Notes under the pieces: generated by a model
What the model saw: the letters and a program-made list of their open reading frames with translations, nothing else
What the model was told of the DNA's origin: nothing
Databases searched by the model: none
Position numbers and translations under genes: made by a program
Source: Xanthomonas campestris pv. badrii
Lineage (GTDB): Bacteria; Pseudomonadota; Gammaproteobacteria; Xanthomonadales; Xanthomonadaceae
DNA: 64,000 nucleotides
Direction: 5' to 3'
Assembly (NCBI RefSeq): GCF_012848175.1
Contig: NZ_CP051651.1
Span: 4,719,501 to 4,783,500 of the forward strand
In this document: piece by piece, positions 1 through 10,488 of the stretch
Position numbering within the stretch: the stretch's first letter is position 1
Layout: the number at the start of each line of letters is the position of its first letter

Positions 1-3000
1 AACGATGCGCGCGACCAACAACAGTATTTCGTCTTCAATGCCGACGGCCAGGTTTCGCTCACGATCGACGGTTCGGGTGCGACGTCTTCGTACCGGTACG
101 ATGCCAAGGGGCGCCAGGTCAAAACGACTCGGCACGTGTGGCCAATCGCACTAGATAGCACGAAGCGACTGGCCCTCGAGAGCGGTGAATCGAGCATGGA
201 CAGCGTCGAGGTAGAGCTGAACGGGCGCGATGCTGTCGAGTGGAAAGCCTACTACGCCAGTGGCGCCATCGCGGCGACAGTGGATGGTTCCGGTGCGGTC
301 ACGGAATTTTTCTACGATCGATCCGGATTACTCTCGGGGCGTAGAGACTATTCCCAGAGAATAGATCTCAATCAGTACACGAACCAAGATATCGATCAAA
401 GCGTAAGCGAACGGCTCGATCTCGGCGAGTATGAGGCGGACGATACAGGCGGAGAATATACGGAGTCGACGCTCGGCCTGGCGAACGACCAGGATTACGC
501 TTATCGCGAATTTGGATACATCCGCGACAGTGCAGGCCGGGTCATCTACGAGCTGCAAACAATCAACGAGTATCGCTTCGGTTATCGGGATAGCGGCAAG
601 CTATCGGTGAAGCAATATGTATACACGGCTGCAGGCGATCTGTCGTCAGAAACGGTGTATGGAGTGGGCATCCGAGTGCCGGGCGACGGCGGCAAGCCGA
701 TTCTCGGGAATTCATGGATCGATGTCGGGCAGCGGCTGGAAAGCGAGTTGGCTGAGCTCGACCAGAACGAAAGCAGGCAAAGCCTGATCCGTACCCGCAC
801 TTATTACTACGATGCGGCAGGTCGGCAGCGCTTCGCGATCGACGCGAGCGGGGCAGTGACAGAGCAGAAGTACGATGCGATGGGCCGGGTTATCGACAAG
901 CGCAGCTACGGCGCGCTGCTGACCAACGTACCGACCACCCTGGCCGAGGTCGAGTCCGGGGTCGCCACCGACACGAATTACCAGGGCGGCTTGTTCCGCT
1001 ACGATGGCGCTGGCCGTGTGACTTCCCAGGTAGATCGATTGGGGAAGGTAGACGCCTTCGGTTATGACGGCGCGGGCCGCATGATTCGCCACCAGGACCG
1101 CAACGGTGCGGTGTGGACCTACACCTACGACGCTGCCGGCAACAAAACCGCGCAGGTCAGCCCAAGCGTTACGATCGCAGCGGCCGATGCTTCCGGCGTC
1201 GTCACCAGTACGCAGCGCAGCGTCGTCACACGGTATACCTACGACGGGCAGGGCAATGTCACCTCGATGATCGAGGATGCCGATGGTGGGCGGCCTCGCG
1301 TCACGAGCTATGAGTACGACAATCGCGGCAATCAGATCCGTACCATCTTTCCCGATGCTGGCCGTCTGGATGCGACTGGTCAGCTGATTGCATCCGGCGA
1401 GCGCGCGACCGTCGAAGTCACCTATGACGCGTTCGGCAACGCGATCATGCAGAAGGACGTGCGCGGCAGGTACAGCTACAAGGCCTACGACACTCAGGGA
1501 AGGCTGGCCTATGACGTGGATGCCGAAGGCTATGTCACCAGTTACGGGTATAACGCGTTCGGCGAGCAGTCGCGGCTGACGCGACACGTCTACAAGGCGG
1601 ATATCCCCACCGATAGTCCCGCTGAGTATCCGGAAACGATCGATCGCTACCTGCAGTGGATGGACTCATCTGAGGATCGAACGGTCTATACGTTCTATGA
1701 TCGCGCGGGCCGCAAGTCCAGTGTCGGCACGATGCCGCCTCCCGTGCCGCCAGCACTGACAAGAGCGTCCGGCGAGATGCAAGCAACCTACTGGGATCAA
1801 GAGCCAGTCGAGCGTGATCTGGACTGGAACGCCACTTCGCGAACAACGTTCTACTACGATGCGTTTGGAAATGTGAGGAAAGAAGTAGTTCTGCTCGACC
1901 GGGATCATTGGGGAACCTATACCGATCTCGGATATGGAACGTTCGCAATGACGTACCACGTCTACGATGCGAATGGTCGTGAAATCCGAAAGACGGATGC
2001 GGAGGGGTATGTCACCGCTTACGAGTACACGGCGACAGGTCAGCTCGCCAAGCAGACCGAGTATGCCTCACCGATCACGTGGGCAAATCCTGAGGACGTC
2101 AATTACATCAGTCCATCCGGTAATGATAGAAGCACGACTTACGCTTATGACGCACTGGGAAGGAAAGTCTCGGAAACGGTAACCCGTCGGGCGCAGGACA
2201 GATTCGGCGCCGAAAGTGTCGGCTCTGTGGTCAATACCTACGCCTACGACAGCGAGGGTCGCCTCACTCAGTCACGCATCAAAGACCAGATCGTCAGTAT
2301 GGCCTACGATGCGCTAGGCCGTATGGTGCTGACACGAGAGGCTGTGCGCGGCGTAGTCAGCGCCACCGCGCCTGGGTTGCTGGCGAGCGGGCAGGTCTCC
2401 GGCATCGACGATCCAAAGCTGTACCAAGACGTGCTTCCGACCACCACGATGCGCTATGACGCGTTTGGCAACTTGGTCGAGCAATCCAGTGGCGCCGATG
2501 GTGCAGAGTGGGTCACCCAAACCTTCCGCTACGACTGGCAAGGCCGCAATGTCTGGCAACGCGATGTGCTGGGTAACGAACTGACGCGTACCTTCGACGC
2601 CGCCGACCGTGTTCTGGAAGAGCGACGCAAGGTCAACTATGCAACGTTCTCGCAGTCCGAGAGCGGCAAGTTCAGTTACACCTGGCAGGCGGCGGCGGAG
2701 CTGGGCGAGTGGGCATGGTTCAGCACGCGCTATAGCTACGACAACATCGGGCGCCAGCTCGGCAAGCAGTCGTTCCGCGAGAGCTTCGTCGGTAACCAGA
2801 GCTTGGGCGAGGTCGTCGAGGCCAGTGAGCGCGTGGGCTACAACGCGTTCGGCGAGATTGCTGTAAAGGACATGCATACCGCCGGTGCGGAAGTGGACCA
2901 GACGATCCAATATCAGTACGACGATCGTGGGAATGTCGTTTGGGCCAATGCCGATGGCGTAGCGCGACGCTTTACCTACGACGCTGGGAATCGCCAGATC

Positions 3001-6000
3001 TCCGAGTCGCATCAGGTGGATGGCTCCAACGGTGACTCCTGGGATGGCTGGTATGTACAAAATTCGCTTGAGCTTGATCGCCTTGGCCGAGTGCTCAGGC
3101 GCACGCGTATGGCTTACGGCCAGGATGGCAACGCGGCTGATACGGTTACCCAGCACACTTACGACCGCTGGGGTAACCAGACTTGGGTAAGGGATGCCAA
3201 GGGCAATGAAACCTCGTTTGCATACAACGACGCCAATCAGCTGATCTCGCAGACGGCGCCGGAGGTCAAAGTCGTATCGGCGGCCGGCGTGACGACCTAC
3301 GAGCGCCCGGTGATGCGCTGGTTCTATGACGCAATGGGCCAGCTGGTGGGGACGCGAGATGCCAACGGCAACGGCCGTCGTTACCAGTACGACCCCCGCG
3401 GCCGGCTGCTGAGCGAAGAAGATGCCGCCGGCGGCATCAAGCGGTATCGCTACGACGCACTGGGTCGCCAGACACTCACGTCCGATGCAGATGGCACCAT
3501 GACCCTCAAGCAGGTGGATGCTGCTGGGCGCGTGGTCTCCGTGTGGGCCGACAACGGCAATAAAGCCGATGGCAGCCGCAGCTGGCAGGAGATGGAACGT
3601 TATGTGCTGGACCAGGATGGCAATCGCCTGGTCAGCATCGACAGCAATGGCAAGGTGACCAAGGCCTCCTACGATAGTCAGGGCCGGATGATCCGTTCGG
3701 AGAGCGCCACCGGCGTGGTGGTGGAGTACGCCTACGATCTCCGCGGCAACAAAGTACGTGAGCGCAATGCACTGGCGCGATCCAACCGCGAGAATGCTGC
3801 AGAGGGCTGGAACTGGAGGGTCGATCGTGATGGCGAGCAAGTCTACTTCGATGAGAAGACCTGGAAGTACGATGCCTTCAATCATGTCATCGACCACAAC
3901 GATCTGAGTGGTCTGGATTACGACTACATCTATAGCGGGAACTCGGGCCAGCTGCTGTCGGTATCGATCAGCAATCAGGAATGGAAACTTGCGGAATTCC
4001 GTGCATCGGCGCAGATGGAACAAGACCCCGAGTTCCCCGAAGAGCCGGGCGAGCCAGCCCCGCCGACGCCACCGCTGGTAGCGAGCCAACGCAACTACTT
4101 CTACAACGCCGATGGCCTGATCGCGCGTGTCGAAGAGCCGAGCACCTCTCGCGATCCCGCCACCGGCATGCGAAGGACCAACACCACCCGTTACGAGTAC
4201 GACGCCAACGGCAACCGTACGCTGGAAGAAACCACCAGCTACGACGCCAACAACCAGTTGCTCCAGGTTGCCACCCGGACCAGTTACGACGCCCACAACC
4301 GCATCGAGCGGGTGATCCAGGACGATCTGGTGGCGCAGCGCCGCCTGCTGGATGTGCGCTATTCGTACGATGCTGTTGGCAACCGCCGTCTAGTTGAAAT
4401 GGGCAGCGCCTTCAACCCGGCGGGCGAGCAGCCGTCCAATGCGAGCTTCGAGGACGGCAATCGCGGCTGGACGTCTGGCGAAGGCTGGGTGATCAGCCAG
4501 CGCGGCGCTGGCGGTGCGGCGAACACCGGCACCTGGGGCGCTGAGTTCAAGGGCTCCAACAAGGGGCCGCAAAGCATCACCAACAACAAGCGGGTGGCTG
4601 TATCGGCTGGTCAGACCATCACTGCCAGCGCCATGATCCAGCAGGGTGCTTCGGCGGCAGGTGCTGCTAACGCGCGCGTGCTGGTGATCTGGTACGACGC
4701 GGCTGGAAACATGTTGCCAGGTGGTGATGGCAAGTCCTGGACTGGGGGCAATCTCATCACCGGCGGCTCCAATGGTGAGTGGGGCAAGTCGCAAGTCACC
4801 ACCACCGTACCACCGGGCGCTGCGTTCATGGCGATCGGAGGCAGTGCCATCAAGGGCGTCAACGCCAATTCGCTCTGGATGGACGATTTCCAATGGACCA
4901 TTGGACCGATTCCTAACCCGGCCCCGATCAACGCCGGGATGGAGCAGGGCAGCACCAACTGGGACCTGGGCGAAGGCTGGACCATCGGTCGGGAAGGCGC
5001 GAATGGCGATGCGTTCACCGGCACCTTCAGCGCGCAGTTCAACGGCTCGAACAGCGGGCCCAAGAGCATCACCAACCAGGAGCGCGTACCGGTCGTGCCG
5101 GGCAAGAGTGTCACCGCCAGTGTGATGGTGCAGCAAGGCGCCTCGGATGCCGGCGACGCCTCCGCGCAGGTGCTGATCGTCTGGTACGACGCCGCTGGCA
5201 ACATGCTGCCGGGTGGGCTGGGCTCTTCGTGGTCCTCGGGCAACGTGGTGGACAGCGGCTCCGGTGGCGCCTGGCACAAGTCCTCGGTCACCGCCACGGT
5301 GCCGCCGGGTGCGGCCTTCATGACCATCGGTGCCAGCGCCAACAAGCGCGCCGGCGGCGATCCGTTGTGGGTGGACGACTTCCAGTGGACCTATACGCCG
5401 GTCGAATCGGGCATCAAGGAGTTGCCGGTCGACAAGGCGTACTGGTTCGACTACGACAAGGAAAACCGCGTCACCGTCAGCAATGGTGTGCTGCAGGCCG
5501 GCAAGATCGTCATCGCCAACGACGACACCAGCTCGCTGCAGAGCTACGACAAGGACGGCAAGGTCACCCTGCGCCAGTCCTACGACAACGGGGTGCTCAA
5601 GCGCCAGCAGTTGTTCTACGACGACCAGGGCCGGGTGGTGCGCATCGTGCAGACGCTGCCGGACAACGTCACCCGTTTGCTGGAGACCAGCCGCTACGAC
5701 GTCTCCGGGCGCCTGCTGGAGCGCCGCCAGTACGCCGATGACGGCTCGGCCAAGCGCATCGATGTCAGCAGCTACGACGCCGATGGCCGGCTGATCAGCC
5801 AGAGCGCCTACGGCATCCCGATGGGCGGGGTGTATCAGCCGGTGGACGAGGACGGCAACCCGCTGCCGCTGCCCGACGACGGGTTGGAAGGGCTGCAGCT
5901 GCTCAGCGTGGTCAACTACCAGGACGGCACGCCGGCCACCGGTTACGACGCGGCCGGCCGCCTGCGTGGCTACCGCTACTCGCTGGTGCGTAACGAGCAA

Positions 6001-8670
6001 GGCAGTGGCATGACCACGCCCGAAGGTTACACCCACACCTACCGCTACACCTACCAGGGCGCAGAGACCTACCTCACCCAACAGGTGACCGGCACCAGTA
6101 CGCACCGCGATTTCAAGACCAGCAACAGCACCAGCACCTTTGACGCCTGGGGCAAGCTGCTGTCGGTGCGCGAGAACACGCCCGGTGGCAAGGTCGATGA
6201 CCGGCTGCGGTATTTCACGATGGATGCGGAGGGCAACATCCTGCGCCGCACCGAGGGCACGTTCAAGAACGGCGTGTTCGAGCAGGACGATGCCGAGCGC
6301 CTGCGCACCGAGCAGTACGCGTTCGCCAATGGGCAATACGTGGCGGCGGGCCGCTTCGACGGCAAGACCGACGTGCTGGGGCAGATGAACGCCTATGCCA
6401 GCACCGACGTGGGCACCTACAAGGTGACGGTACAGGCCGGCGACACGCTACGCGGCCTGGCGCAACGGCTCTACGGCAACAGCAACCTGTGGTACGTGCT
6501 GGCCGAAGCCAACGCCATCGACGACGACAGCGGCCTGGTGGCCGGTGCGACGTTGAACGTGCCGGATGTCAAGGCCAATACCAACGACGCCACGACGTTC
6601 AAGCCGTTCAATGCCAGTGACGCGATCGGCTCGACGACGCCATCGCTGCCGTACATTCCCAAGCCGCCGGAAAGTGGGTGTGGCACGTTGGGGATGATCA
6701 TCATGGTCGTCGTTGCGATTGTGGTGACGATCTATACGGCCGGTGCGGCATCCGGACTGGTAAGTGCGGCGGCTGCCGGTGCGACGACCGCCGCAGGCGG
6801 CACGATCGGCGCAACGATGGCGACCGGTGCCGCGGCGCTTGGTGGAACATTTGGTGCCACCGCAGCAGTGGTGGGCGGTGCAGCCGGCGCATTTGCCGGC
6901 AGTCTCGCCAGTCAAACCGTGGGCAGCGCAATGGGGCAGACCAGCTTCAGCTGGCGCAACGTGGCGGCCAGTACGGTGGCCGGCGCAGCGACGGCAGGGT
7001 TTGGCACATTGGTCAGCGGCGCACCGGCAGTGGTCGCCGCAGTCGCCACTGCGGCGGTGGGCAATGTCAGTAGCTATGTGGCCAACAAGCTTGTCGGCAA
7101 CGAGGCGAGTTTCAGTTGGAAGAGCGTCGCCGCCAGCGCGGTAGCCGCAGGCATCACACAGCAATTGGCGCCGACGATCGCCCGCTCCATCGGTGTGGAT
7201 GCAACGCAGTACGGGCAAGCCATCACCTCAGGCATTACCGGCGGCATCGTCAGTGCGCATGTACGGCAAGGCATCGTGGGAGGGGCGATCGACTATCAGG
7301 ACGTGTTCGTAGACGCGTTCGGGAATGCGGTCAATGGTGCGTTGATGCAGCGTGGGCAGGCAGCCTTGGCTGCTAGGTTGCAAAGCGATGGCCCCTCGCT
7401 ATTGGCATCGATTGGTGGTGCTGGCGCGTTGACCAACCCGAACTATCGGGCCGATTGGCTTTACGGCAATAGAGCTGCAAGCAGCCCAGCAGGCGCTGGT
7501 GCCGGTCTGGTGGAAATCGAGGCGATGCAACGCGTGGTCCGGGAGCGTAGCGGCCTGTTACCAACGAACCCCGTCGATGCGCAGGGCCAGCCGGTTGGCT
7601 ACTACGTTCCGCGTAACGCCGATATCGATGACATCACTGGCAACCAGCTGATCCTTGATACGTTGGAGTACAATCGTGGATTGGCAGCACAAGGGATCTC
7701 CATGCCTGTGCTGTTGCCATCGGTCAATGCACCGTACGCAGATTGGGTGTCTGCAAATCACGAATTGCAGGAATGGATCTACGGCCAAGAATCGTCAGTG
7801 CTCTCCATCACTGATCCTGCCAATGCAATCGATGCAGTGCCGTGGTCGATCAATGAAGGCATGCAGAGCACACGTGCCGACATCAAGGACTACACCCTCA
7901 ATGCACCCAATGCGGCAATGGCCGCAGTTGGTGCCGGCACGTATGCGGTAGTGAGTCTTGCAGGAACGCTGACCGAAGGTGTCACGAGTGGGATACGCCT
8001 TGCCACCAACACGCAGATGCGCAAGCAGGCGATTCTTGGCGCAGCGCATGCGGTGACTCACCCCGGCGAGACGGCACGAGCTGCGGCAAACGGCTGGATG
8101 AACATGTCCGACGAGCAGCGGCTGTTGACCGGCGGAAGCATGCTGGTCGGAATGGCGCCGGTCTCGCGGTTGGGTGCGTTGGCTGAGGCGAGAGGAACCG
8201 TGGGCGGCTTGTCTTCGCGGATTAATTCGTGGGAGGATTTGGGGGTTCCGAACAGCGCAGGCTTTACTGAGAGAGCCGCAAATTCAATGAATAGCTCCAA
8301 CCTCGGTTTGGGTGTAGAAAAGGCATCTCCCGAGCTAATTGATAGTATTGCAAGTCGGCGCACTGTCGTTTTTGCCCAGGAAGGTAGCGAAGATATGGCT
8401 TATTTGGATTGGATGCAGGCAGAGGCAAATGTGGGTGGGCCGGACTACACGCATATTCTGCTCCGCAACGATCCGAGCAAGGCAGCCGTGTTAGAAGAGT
8501 TCCTGCACGGCACCCAATCGAGATTGGGTATCGTCGATCGACTTGGGCCGCAGGGATTTGGCAGTGCGGAAACTCACGTGAAAGACTTCATGATCCGCCA
8601 TCAATCGATGCTTGGCTTGAGCAGTGAGGATGTTCAGATTCTTCGGCAGCTTCGAGACGCTGGTTTGTAA
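1..8670 (+). CDS. RHS/YD-repeat polymorphic toxin with LysM domain and zincin-like C-terminal tip (5' end outside window)
   Basis: The frame is open from the first base, so the N-terminus is missing; the GTG at 136 is only the first possible start inside the window. The part seen is about 2,890 codons. Up to about nt 4400 and again at 5430-6400 it is built of YD repeats (many YDxxGR, YDAxGN and similar units), the fold that forms the RHS cocoon. Two related 160-residue modules lie between (4420-5400). A LysM motif (VQAGDTLRGLAQRLYGN, nt 6427-6477) follows, then a Gly/Ala-rich hydrophobic stretch from about 6680 to 7300. The last 150 codons are richer in AT and end with EEFLHGTQ and, 25 residues later, ETHVKDF, a pattern expected of a zinc metallopeptidase toxin. 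Known of the family: RHS proteins deliver C-terminal toxins in bacterial competition. The metallopeptidase call is inference. The classical DPxGL cleavage motif was not seen. Confidence 0.9.
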   Translation, partial: NDARDQQQYFVFNADGQVSLTIDGSGATSSYRYDAKGRQVKTTRHVWPIALDSTKRLALESGESSMDSVEVELNGRDAVEWKAYYASGAIAATVDGSGAVTEFFYDRSGLLSGRRDYSQRIDLNQYTNQDIDQSVSERLDLGEYEADDTGGEYTESTLGLANDQDYAYREFGYIRDSAGRVIYELQTINEYRFGYRDSGKLSVKQYVYTAAGDLSSETVYGVGIRVPGDGGKPILGNSWIDVGQRLESELAELDQNESRQSLIRTRTYYYDAAGRQRFAIDASGAVTEQKYDAMGRVIDKRSYGALLTNVPTTLAEVESGVATDTNYQGGLFRYDGAGRVTSQVDRLGKVDAFGYDGAGRMIRHQDRNGAVWTYTYDAAGNKTAQVSPSVTIAAADASGVVTSTQRSVVTRYTYDGQGNVTSMIEDADGGRPRVTSYEYDNRGNQIRTIFPDAGRLDATGQLIASGERATVEVTYDAFGNAIMQKDVRGRYSYKAYDTQGRLAYDVDAEGYVTSYGYNAFGEQSRLTRHVYKADIPTDSPAEYPETIDRYLQWMDSSEDRTVYTFYDRAGRKSSVGTMPPPVPPALTRASGEMQATYWDQEPVERDLDWNATSRTTFYYDAFGNVRKEVVLLDRDHWGTYTDLGYGTFAMTYHVYDANGREIRKTDAEGYVTAYEYTATGQLAKQTEYASPITWANPEDVNYISPSGNDRSTTYAYDALGRKVSETVTRRAQDRFGAESVGSVVNTYAYDSEGRLTQSRIKDQIVSMAYDALGRMVLTREAVRGVVSATAPGLLASGQVSGIDDPKLYQDVLPTTTMRYDAFGNLVEQSSGADGAEWVTQTFRYDWQGRNVWQRDVLGNELTRTFDAADRVLEERRKVNYATFSQSESGKFSYTWQAAAELGEWAWFSTRYSYDNIGRQLGKQSFRESFVGNQSLGEVVEASERVGYNAFGEIAVKDMHTAGAEVDQTIQYQYDDRGNVVWANADGVARRFTYDAGNRQISESHQVDGSNGDSWDGWYVQNSLELDRLGRVLRRTRMAYGQDGNAADTVTQHTYDRWGNQTWVRDAKGNETSFAYNDANQLISQTAPEVKVVSAAGVTTYERPVMRWFYDAMGQLVGTRDANGNGRRYQYDPRGRLLSEEDAAGGIKRYRYDALGRQTLTSDADGTMTLKQVDAAGRVVSVWADNGNKADGSRSWQEMERYVLDQDGNRLVSIDSNGKVTKASYDSQGRMIRSESATGVVVEYAYDLRGNKVRERNALARSNRENAAEGWNWRVDRDGEQVYFDEKTWKYDAFNHVIDHNDLSGLDYDYIYSGNSGQLLSVSISNQEWKLAEFRASAQMEQDPEFPEEPGEPAPPTPPLVASQRNYFYNADGLIARVEEPSTSRDPATGMRRTNTTRYEYDANGNRTLEETTSYDANNQLLQVATRTSYDAHNRIERVIQDDLVAQRRLLDVRYSYDAVGNRRLVEMGSAFNPAGEQPSNASFEDGNRGWTSGEGWVISQRGAGGAANTGTWGAEFKGSNKGPQSITNNKRVAVSAGQTITASAMIQQGASAAGAANARVLVIWYDAAGNMLPGGDGKSWTGGNLITGGSNGEWGKSQVTTTVPPGAAFMAIGGSAIKGVNANSLWMDDFQWTIGPIPNPAPINAGMEQGSTNWDLGEGWTIGREGANGDAFTGTFSAQFNGSNSGPKSITNQERVPVVPGKSVTASVMVQQGASDAGDASAQVLIVWYDAAGNMLPGGLGSSWSSGNVVDSGSGGAWHKSSVTATVPPGAAFMTIGASANKRAGGDPLWVDDFQWTYTPVESGIKELPVDKAYWFDYDKENRVTVSNGVLQAGKIVIANDDTSSLQSYDKDGKVTLRQSYDNGVLKRQQLFYDDQGRVVRIVQTLPDNVTRLLETSRYDVSGRLLERRQYADDGSAKRIDVSSYDADGRLISQSAYGIPMGGVYQPVDEDGNPLPLPDDGLEGLQLLSVVNYQDGTPATGYDAAGRLRGYRYSLVRNEQGSGMTTPEGYTHTYRYTYQGAETYLTQQVTGTSTHRDFKTSNSTSTFDAWGKLLSVRENTPGGKVDDRLRYFTMDAEGNILRRTEGTFKNGVFEQDDAERLRTEQYAFANGQYVAAGRFDGKTDVLGQMNAYASTDVGTYKVTVQAGDTLRGLAQRLYGNSNLWYVLAEANAIDDDSGLVAGATLNVPDVKANTNDATTFKPFNASDAIGSTTPSLPYIPKPPESGCGTLGMIIMVVVAIVVTIYTAGAASGLVSAAAAGATTAAGGTIGATMATGAAALGGTFGATAAVVGGAAGAFAGSLASQTVGSAMGQTSFSWRNVAASTVAGAATAGFGTLVSGAPAVVAAVATAAVGNVSSYVANKLVGNEASFSWKSVAASAVAAGITQQLAPTIARSIGVDATQYGQAITSGITGGIVSAHVRQGIVGGAIDYQDVFVDAFGNAVNGALMQRGQAALAARLQSDGPSLLASIGGAGALTNPNYRADWLYGNRAASSPAGAGAGLVEIEAMQRVVRERSGLLPTNPVDAQGQPVGYYVPRNADIDDITGNQLILDTLEYNRGLAAQGISMPVLLPSVNAPYADWVSANHELQEWIYGQESSVLSITDPANAIDAVPWSINEGMQSTRADIKDYTLNAPNAAMAAVGAGTYAVVSLAGTLTEGVTSGIRLATNTQMRKQAILGAAHAVTHPGETARAAANGWMNMSDEQRLLTGGSMLVGMAPVSRLGALAEARGTVGGLSSRINSWEDLGVPNSAGFTERAANSMNSSNLGLGVEKASPELIDSIASRRTVVFAQEGSEDMAYLDWMQAEANVGGPDYTHILLRNDPSKAAVLEEFLHGTQSRLGIVDRLGPQGFGSAETHVKDFMIRHQSMLGLSSEDVQILRQLRDAGL
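4420..5400 (+). repeat. Tandem pair of carbohydrate-binding-like modules inside the RHS gene
   Basis: Two consecutive copies of a roughly 160-residue module interrupt the YD repeats. Copy 1 runs about 4420-4910 and copy 2 about 4911-5400. Both start with a short N/G-rich segment plus GEGW, share WYDAAGNMLPGG and VPPGAAFM, and end in DDFQW. The layout (beta-rich, Trp near the end, 'PxxNxxFE/ME' start) resembles galactose-binding-like carbohydrate-binding modules. This fold assignment is inference. The second copy also forms the start of the displaced fragment at 9241. Confidence 0.7.
4987..6123 (+). repeat. Direct repeat, left copy (right copy at 9241-10380)
   Basis: This part of the RHS gene is duplicated 4,254 bp downstream. 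The offset becomes 4,257 after a three-base insertion near the right end. The copies differ at a handful of third positions and in the first 50 bases, so they are true separate copies and a substrate for homologous recombination that would delete the LysM region, toxin tip and immunity gene. Confidence 0.9.
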
Positions 8671-8957
8671 TGGTGAAAGCGATGAAATTTGAAATGAAGG
8701 TCATGAATGTTTTTCGCCTATCAAACGGTCGAACGGTTCTGGCTGGGCTGATTGATGGGCACCCGGAATTGATTAGGTCATGCACATGTGAGCTTCAGTT
8801 GGACGGCGGAGTGCACCAAAGATTCGAATGTGAGGGCGAGCAAATCGTCAAAAAGCACTCGGAAAATGATCTGCGCGCGGTAGCCACAGTTGCCGATGTC
8901 TCATTGACATCAGAAGACGCGAAGTCTGGCAATTGGATGCTCGTTTGCGTTGGATAG
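8670..8957 (+). CDS. Small protein directly after RHS toxin tip, candidate immunity protein
   Basis: A 95-residue protein whose ATG shares one base with the RHS stop codon (TAATG), so the two are probably translationally coupled. No family is recognised. It is soluble, has no signal peptide or membrane segment, and its base composition is AT-richer than the genes around, like the RHS tip. Known of polymorphic toxin loci: the gene immediately downstream of the toxin tip normally encodes the cognate immunity protein. That role is inferred from position only. An alternative start is the ATG at 8682. Confidence 0.75.
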   Translation: MVKAMKFEMKVMNVFRLSNGRTVLAGLIDGHPELIRSCTCELQLDGGVHQRFECEGEQIVKKHSENDLRAVATVADVSLTSEDAKSGNWMLVCVG

Positions 8958-9240
8958 CTAAACGCCTGCCTTGCGTGGGCGTTGTTCCTTATGATGGCTT
9001 TCGGCTTATCGGCGGAGTGTTCCGTGGCTATCGTTGATGATCTATGTGTTAGACGTGACCTGCAGGCCGAGGCGATACCGGGCGACCGCGACCAAGTGTT
9101 GGCTACTCGGATGATTCGCTGTACATAGGCGATTTGCTGAGATGGGACGGTGCCCATAGAGAAGTGGCGTATGTCTGTGACCAAGCCGGCCGGCTTAGGG
9201 ATGGTCTGATCAACGAGGCCGGAAAGCGAAGCAAACCACT
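8958..9240. other. Gene-free remnant between immunity candidate and displaced RHS fragment
   Basis: No convincing gene. A short open stretch reads into the region just before 9240 in another frame than the RHS fragment, but no family is recognised. The segment probably holds the debris left at the recombination point where an older RHS tip was displaced. The junction to clear RHS homology is at about 9241. Confidence 0.4.
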
Positions 9241-10488
9241 GGCCGCGAGGGCGCTGGCGGCGATGCCTACACCGGCAGCTACAGCGCCCAGTTCAACGGC
9301 TCGAACAGCGGGCCCAAGAGCATCACCAACCAGGAGCGCGTACCGGTCGTGCCGGGCAAGAGCGTCACCGCCAGTGTGATGGTGCAGCAAGGCGCCTCGG
9401 ATGCCGGCGACGCCTCCGCGCAGGTGCTGATCGTCTGGTACGACGCCGCTGGCAACATGCTGCCGGGTGGGCTGGGCTCTTCGTGGTCCTCGGGCAACGT
9501 GGTGGACAGCGGCTCCGGTGGCGCCTGGCACAAGTCCTCGGTCACCGCCACGGTGCCGCCGGGTGCGGCCTTCATGACCATCGGTGCCAGCGCCAACAAG
9601 CGCGCCGGCGGCGATCCGTTGTGGGTGGACGACTTCCAGTGGACCTATACGCCGGTCGAATCGGGCATCAAGGAGTTGCCGGTCGACAAGGCGTACTGGT
9701 TCGACTACGACAAGGAAAACCGCGTCACCGTCAGCAATGGTGTGCTGCAGGCCGGCAAGATCGTCATCGCCAACGACGACACCAGCTCGCTGCAGAGCTA
9801 CGACAAGGACGGCAAGGTCACCCTGCGCCAGTCCTACGACAACGGGGTGCTCAAGCGCCAGCAGTTGTTCTACGACGACCAGGGCCGGGTGGTGCGCATC
9901 GTGCAGACGCTGCCGGACAACGTCACCCGTTTGCTGGAGACCAGCCGCTACGACGTCTCCGGGCGCCTGCTGGAGCGCCGCCAGTACGCCGATGACGGCT
10001 CGGCCAAGCGCATCGATGTCAGCAGCTACGACGCCGATGGCCGGCTGATCAGCCAGAGCGCCTACGGCATCCCGATGGGCGGGGTGTATCAGCCGGTGGA
10101 CGAGGACGGCAACCCGCTGCCGCTGCCCGACGACGGGCTGGAAGGGCTGCAGCTGCTCAGCGTGGTCAACTACCAGGACGGCACGCCGGCCACCGGTTAC
10201 GACGCGGCCGGCCGCCTGCGTGGCTACCGCTACTCGCTGGTGCGTAACGAGCAAGGCAGTGGCATGACCACGCCCGAAGGTTACACCCACACCTACCGCT
10301 ACACCTACCAGGGCGCGGAGACCTACCTCACCCAGCATGTGACCGGCACCAGCACGCACCCGGGCGATTTCAAGACCAGCTACACAACTACTGAGAAAAG
10401 GTTGGCGAGCTCATCAATAGCCTGGATCTCTCGAATTGTGAGCTGTGCACTGGAAAAATATTTCAATAGACCTTTGATCGGCGCTTGA
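9241..10488 (+). pseudogene. Displaced 3' fragment of the RHS gene with its own short tail
   Basis: Nucleotides 9241-10380 repeat 4987-6123 of the RHS gene, almost base for base from about 9290 on. The copy keeps the reading frame: second carbohydrate-binding-like module, linker and YD repeats. It has one 3-base insertion (HRD becomes HPGD) and a few substitutions. An in-frame TAG at 9196 precedes it, so it has no N-terminus. After the shared part the sequence changes abruptly to a 36-residue tail ending at 10488. It lacks the LysM domain and toxin tip. Known of RHS loci: such orphan 3' fragments are left by tip replacement and can serve as donors for new tips. It is likely not expressed as a functional protein. 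Confidence 0.85.

Noticed and set aside
2314..6336. Minus-strand open frames of about 650 codons within the RHS gene
   Set aside because: Shadows of a GC-rich repetitive gene; their composition is biased and no family is recognised, while the + strand shows clear YD repeats.
9241..10380. Assembly duplication as cause of the repeated RHS segment
   Set aside because: The copies differ by substitutions and a three-base insertion and have different flanks, so they are real separate copies.
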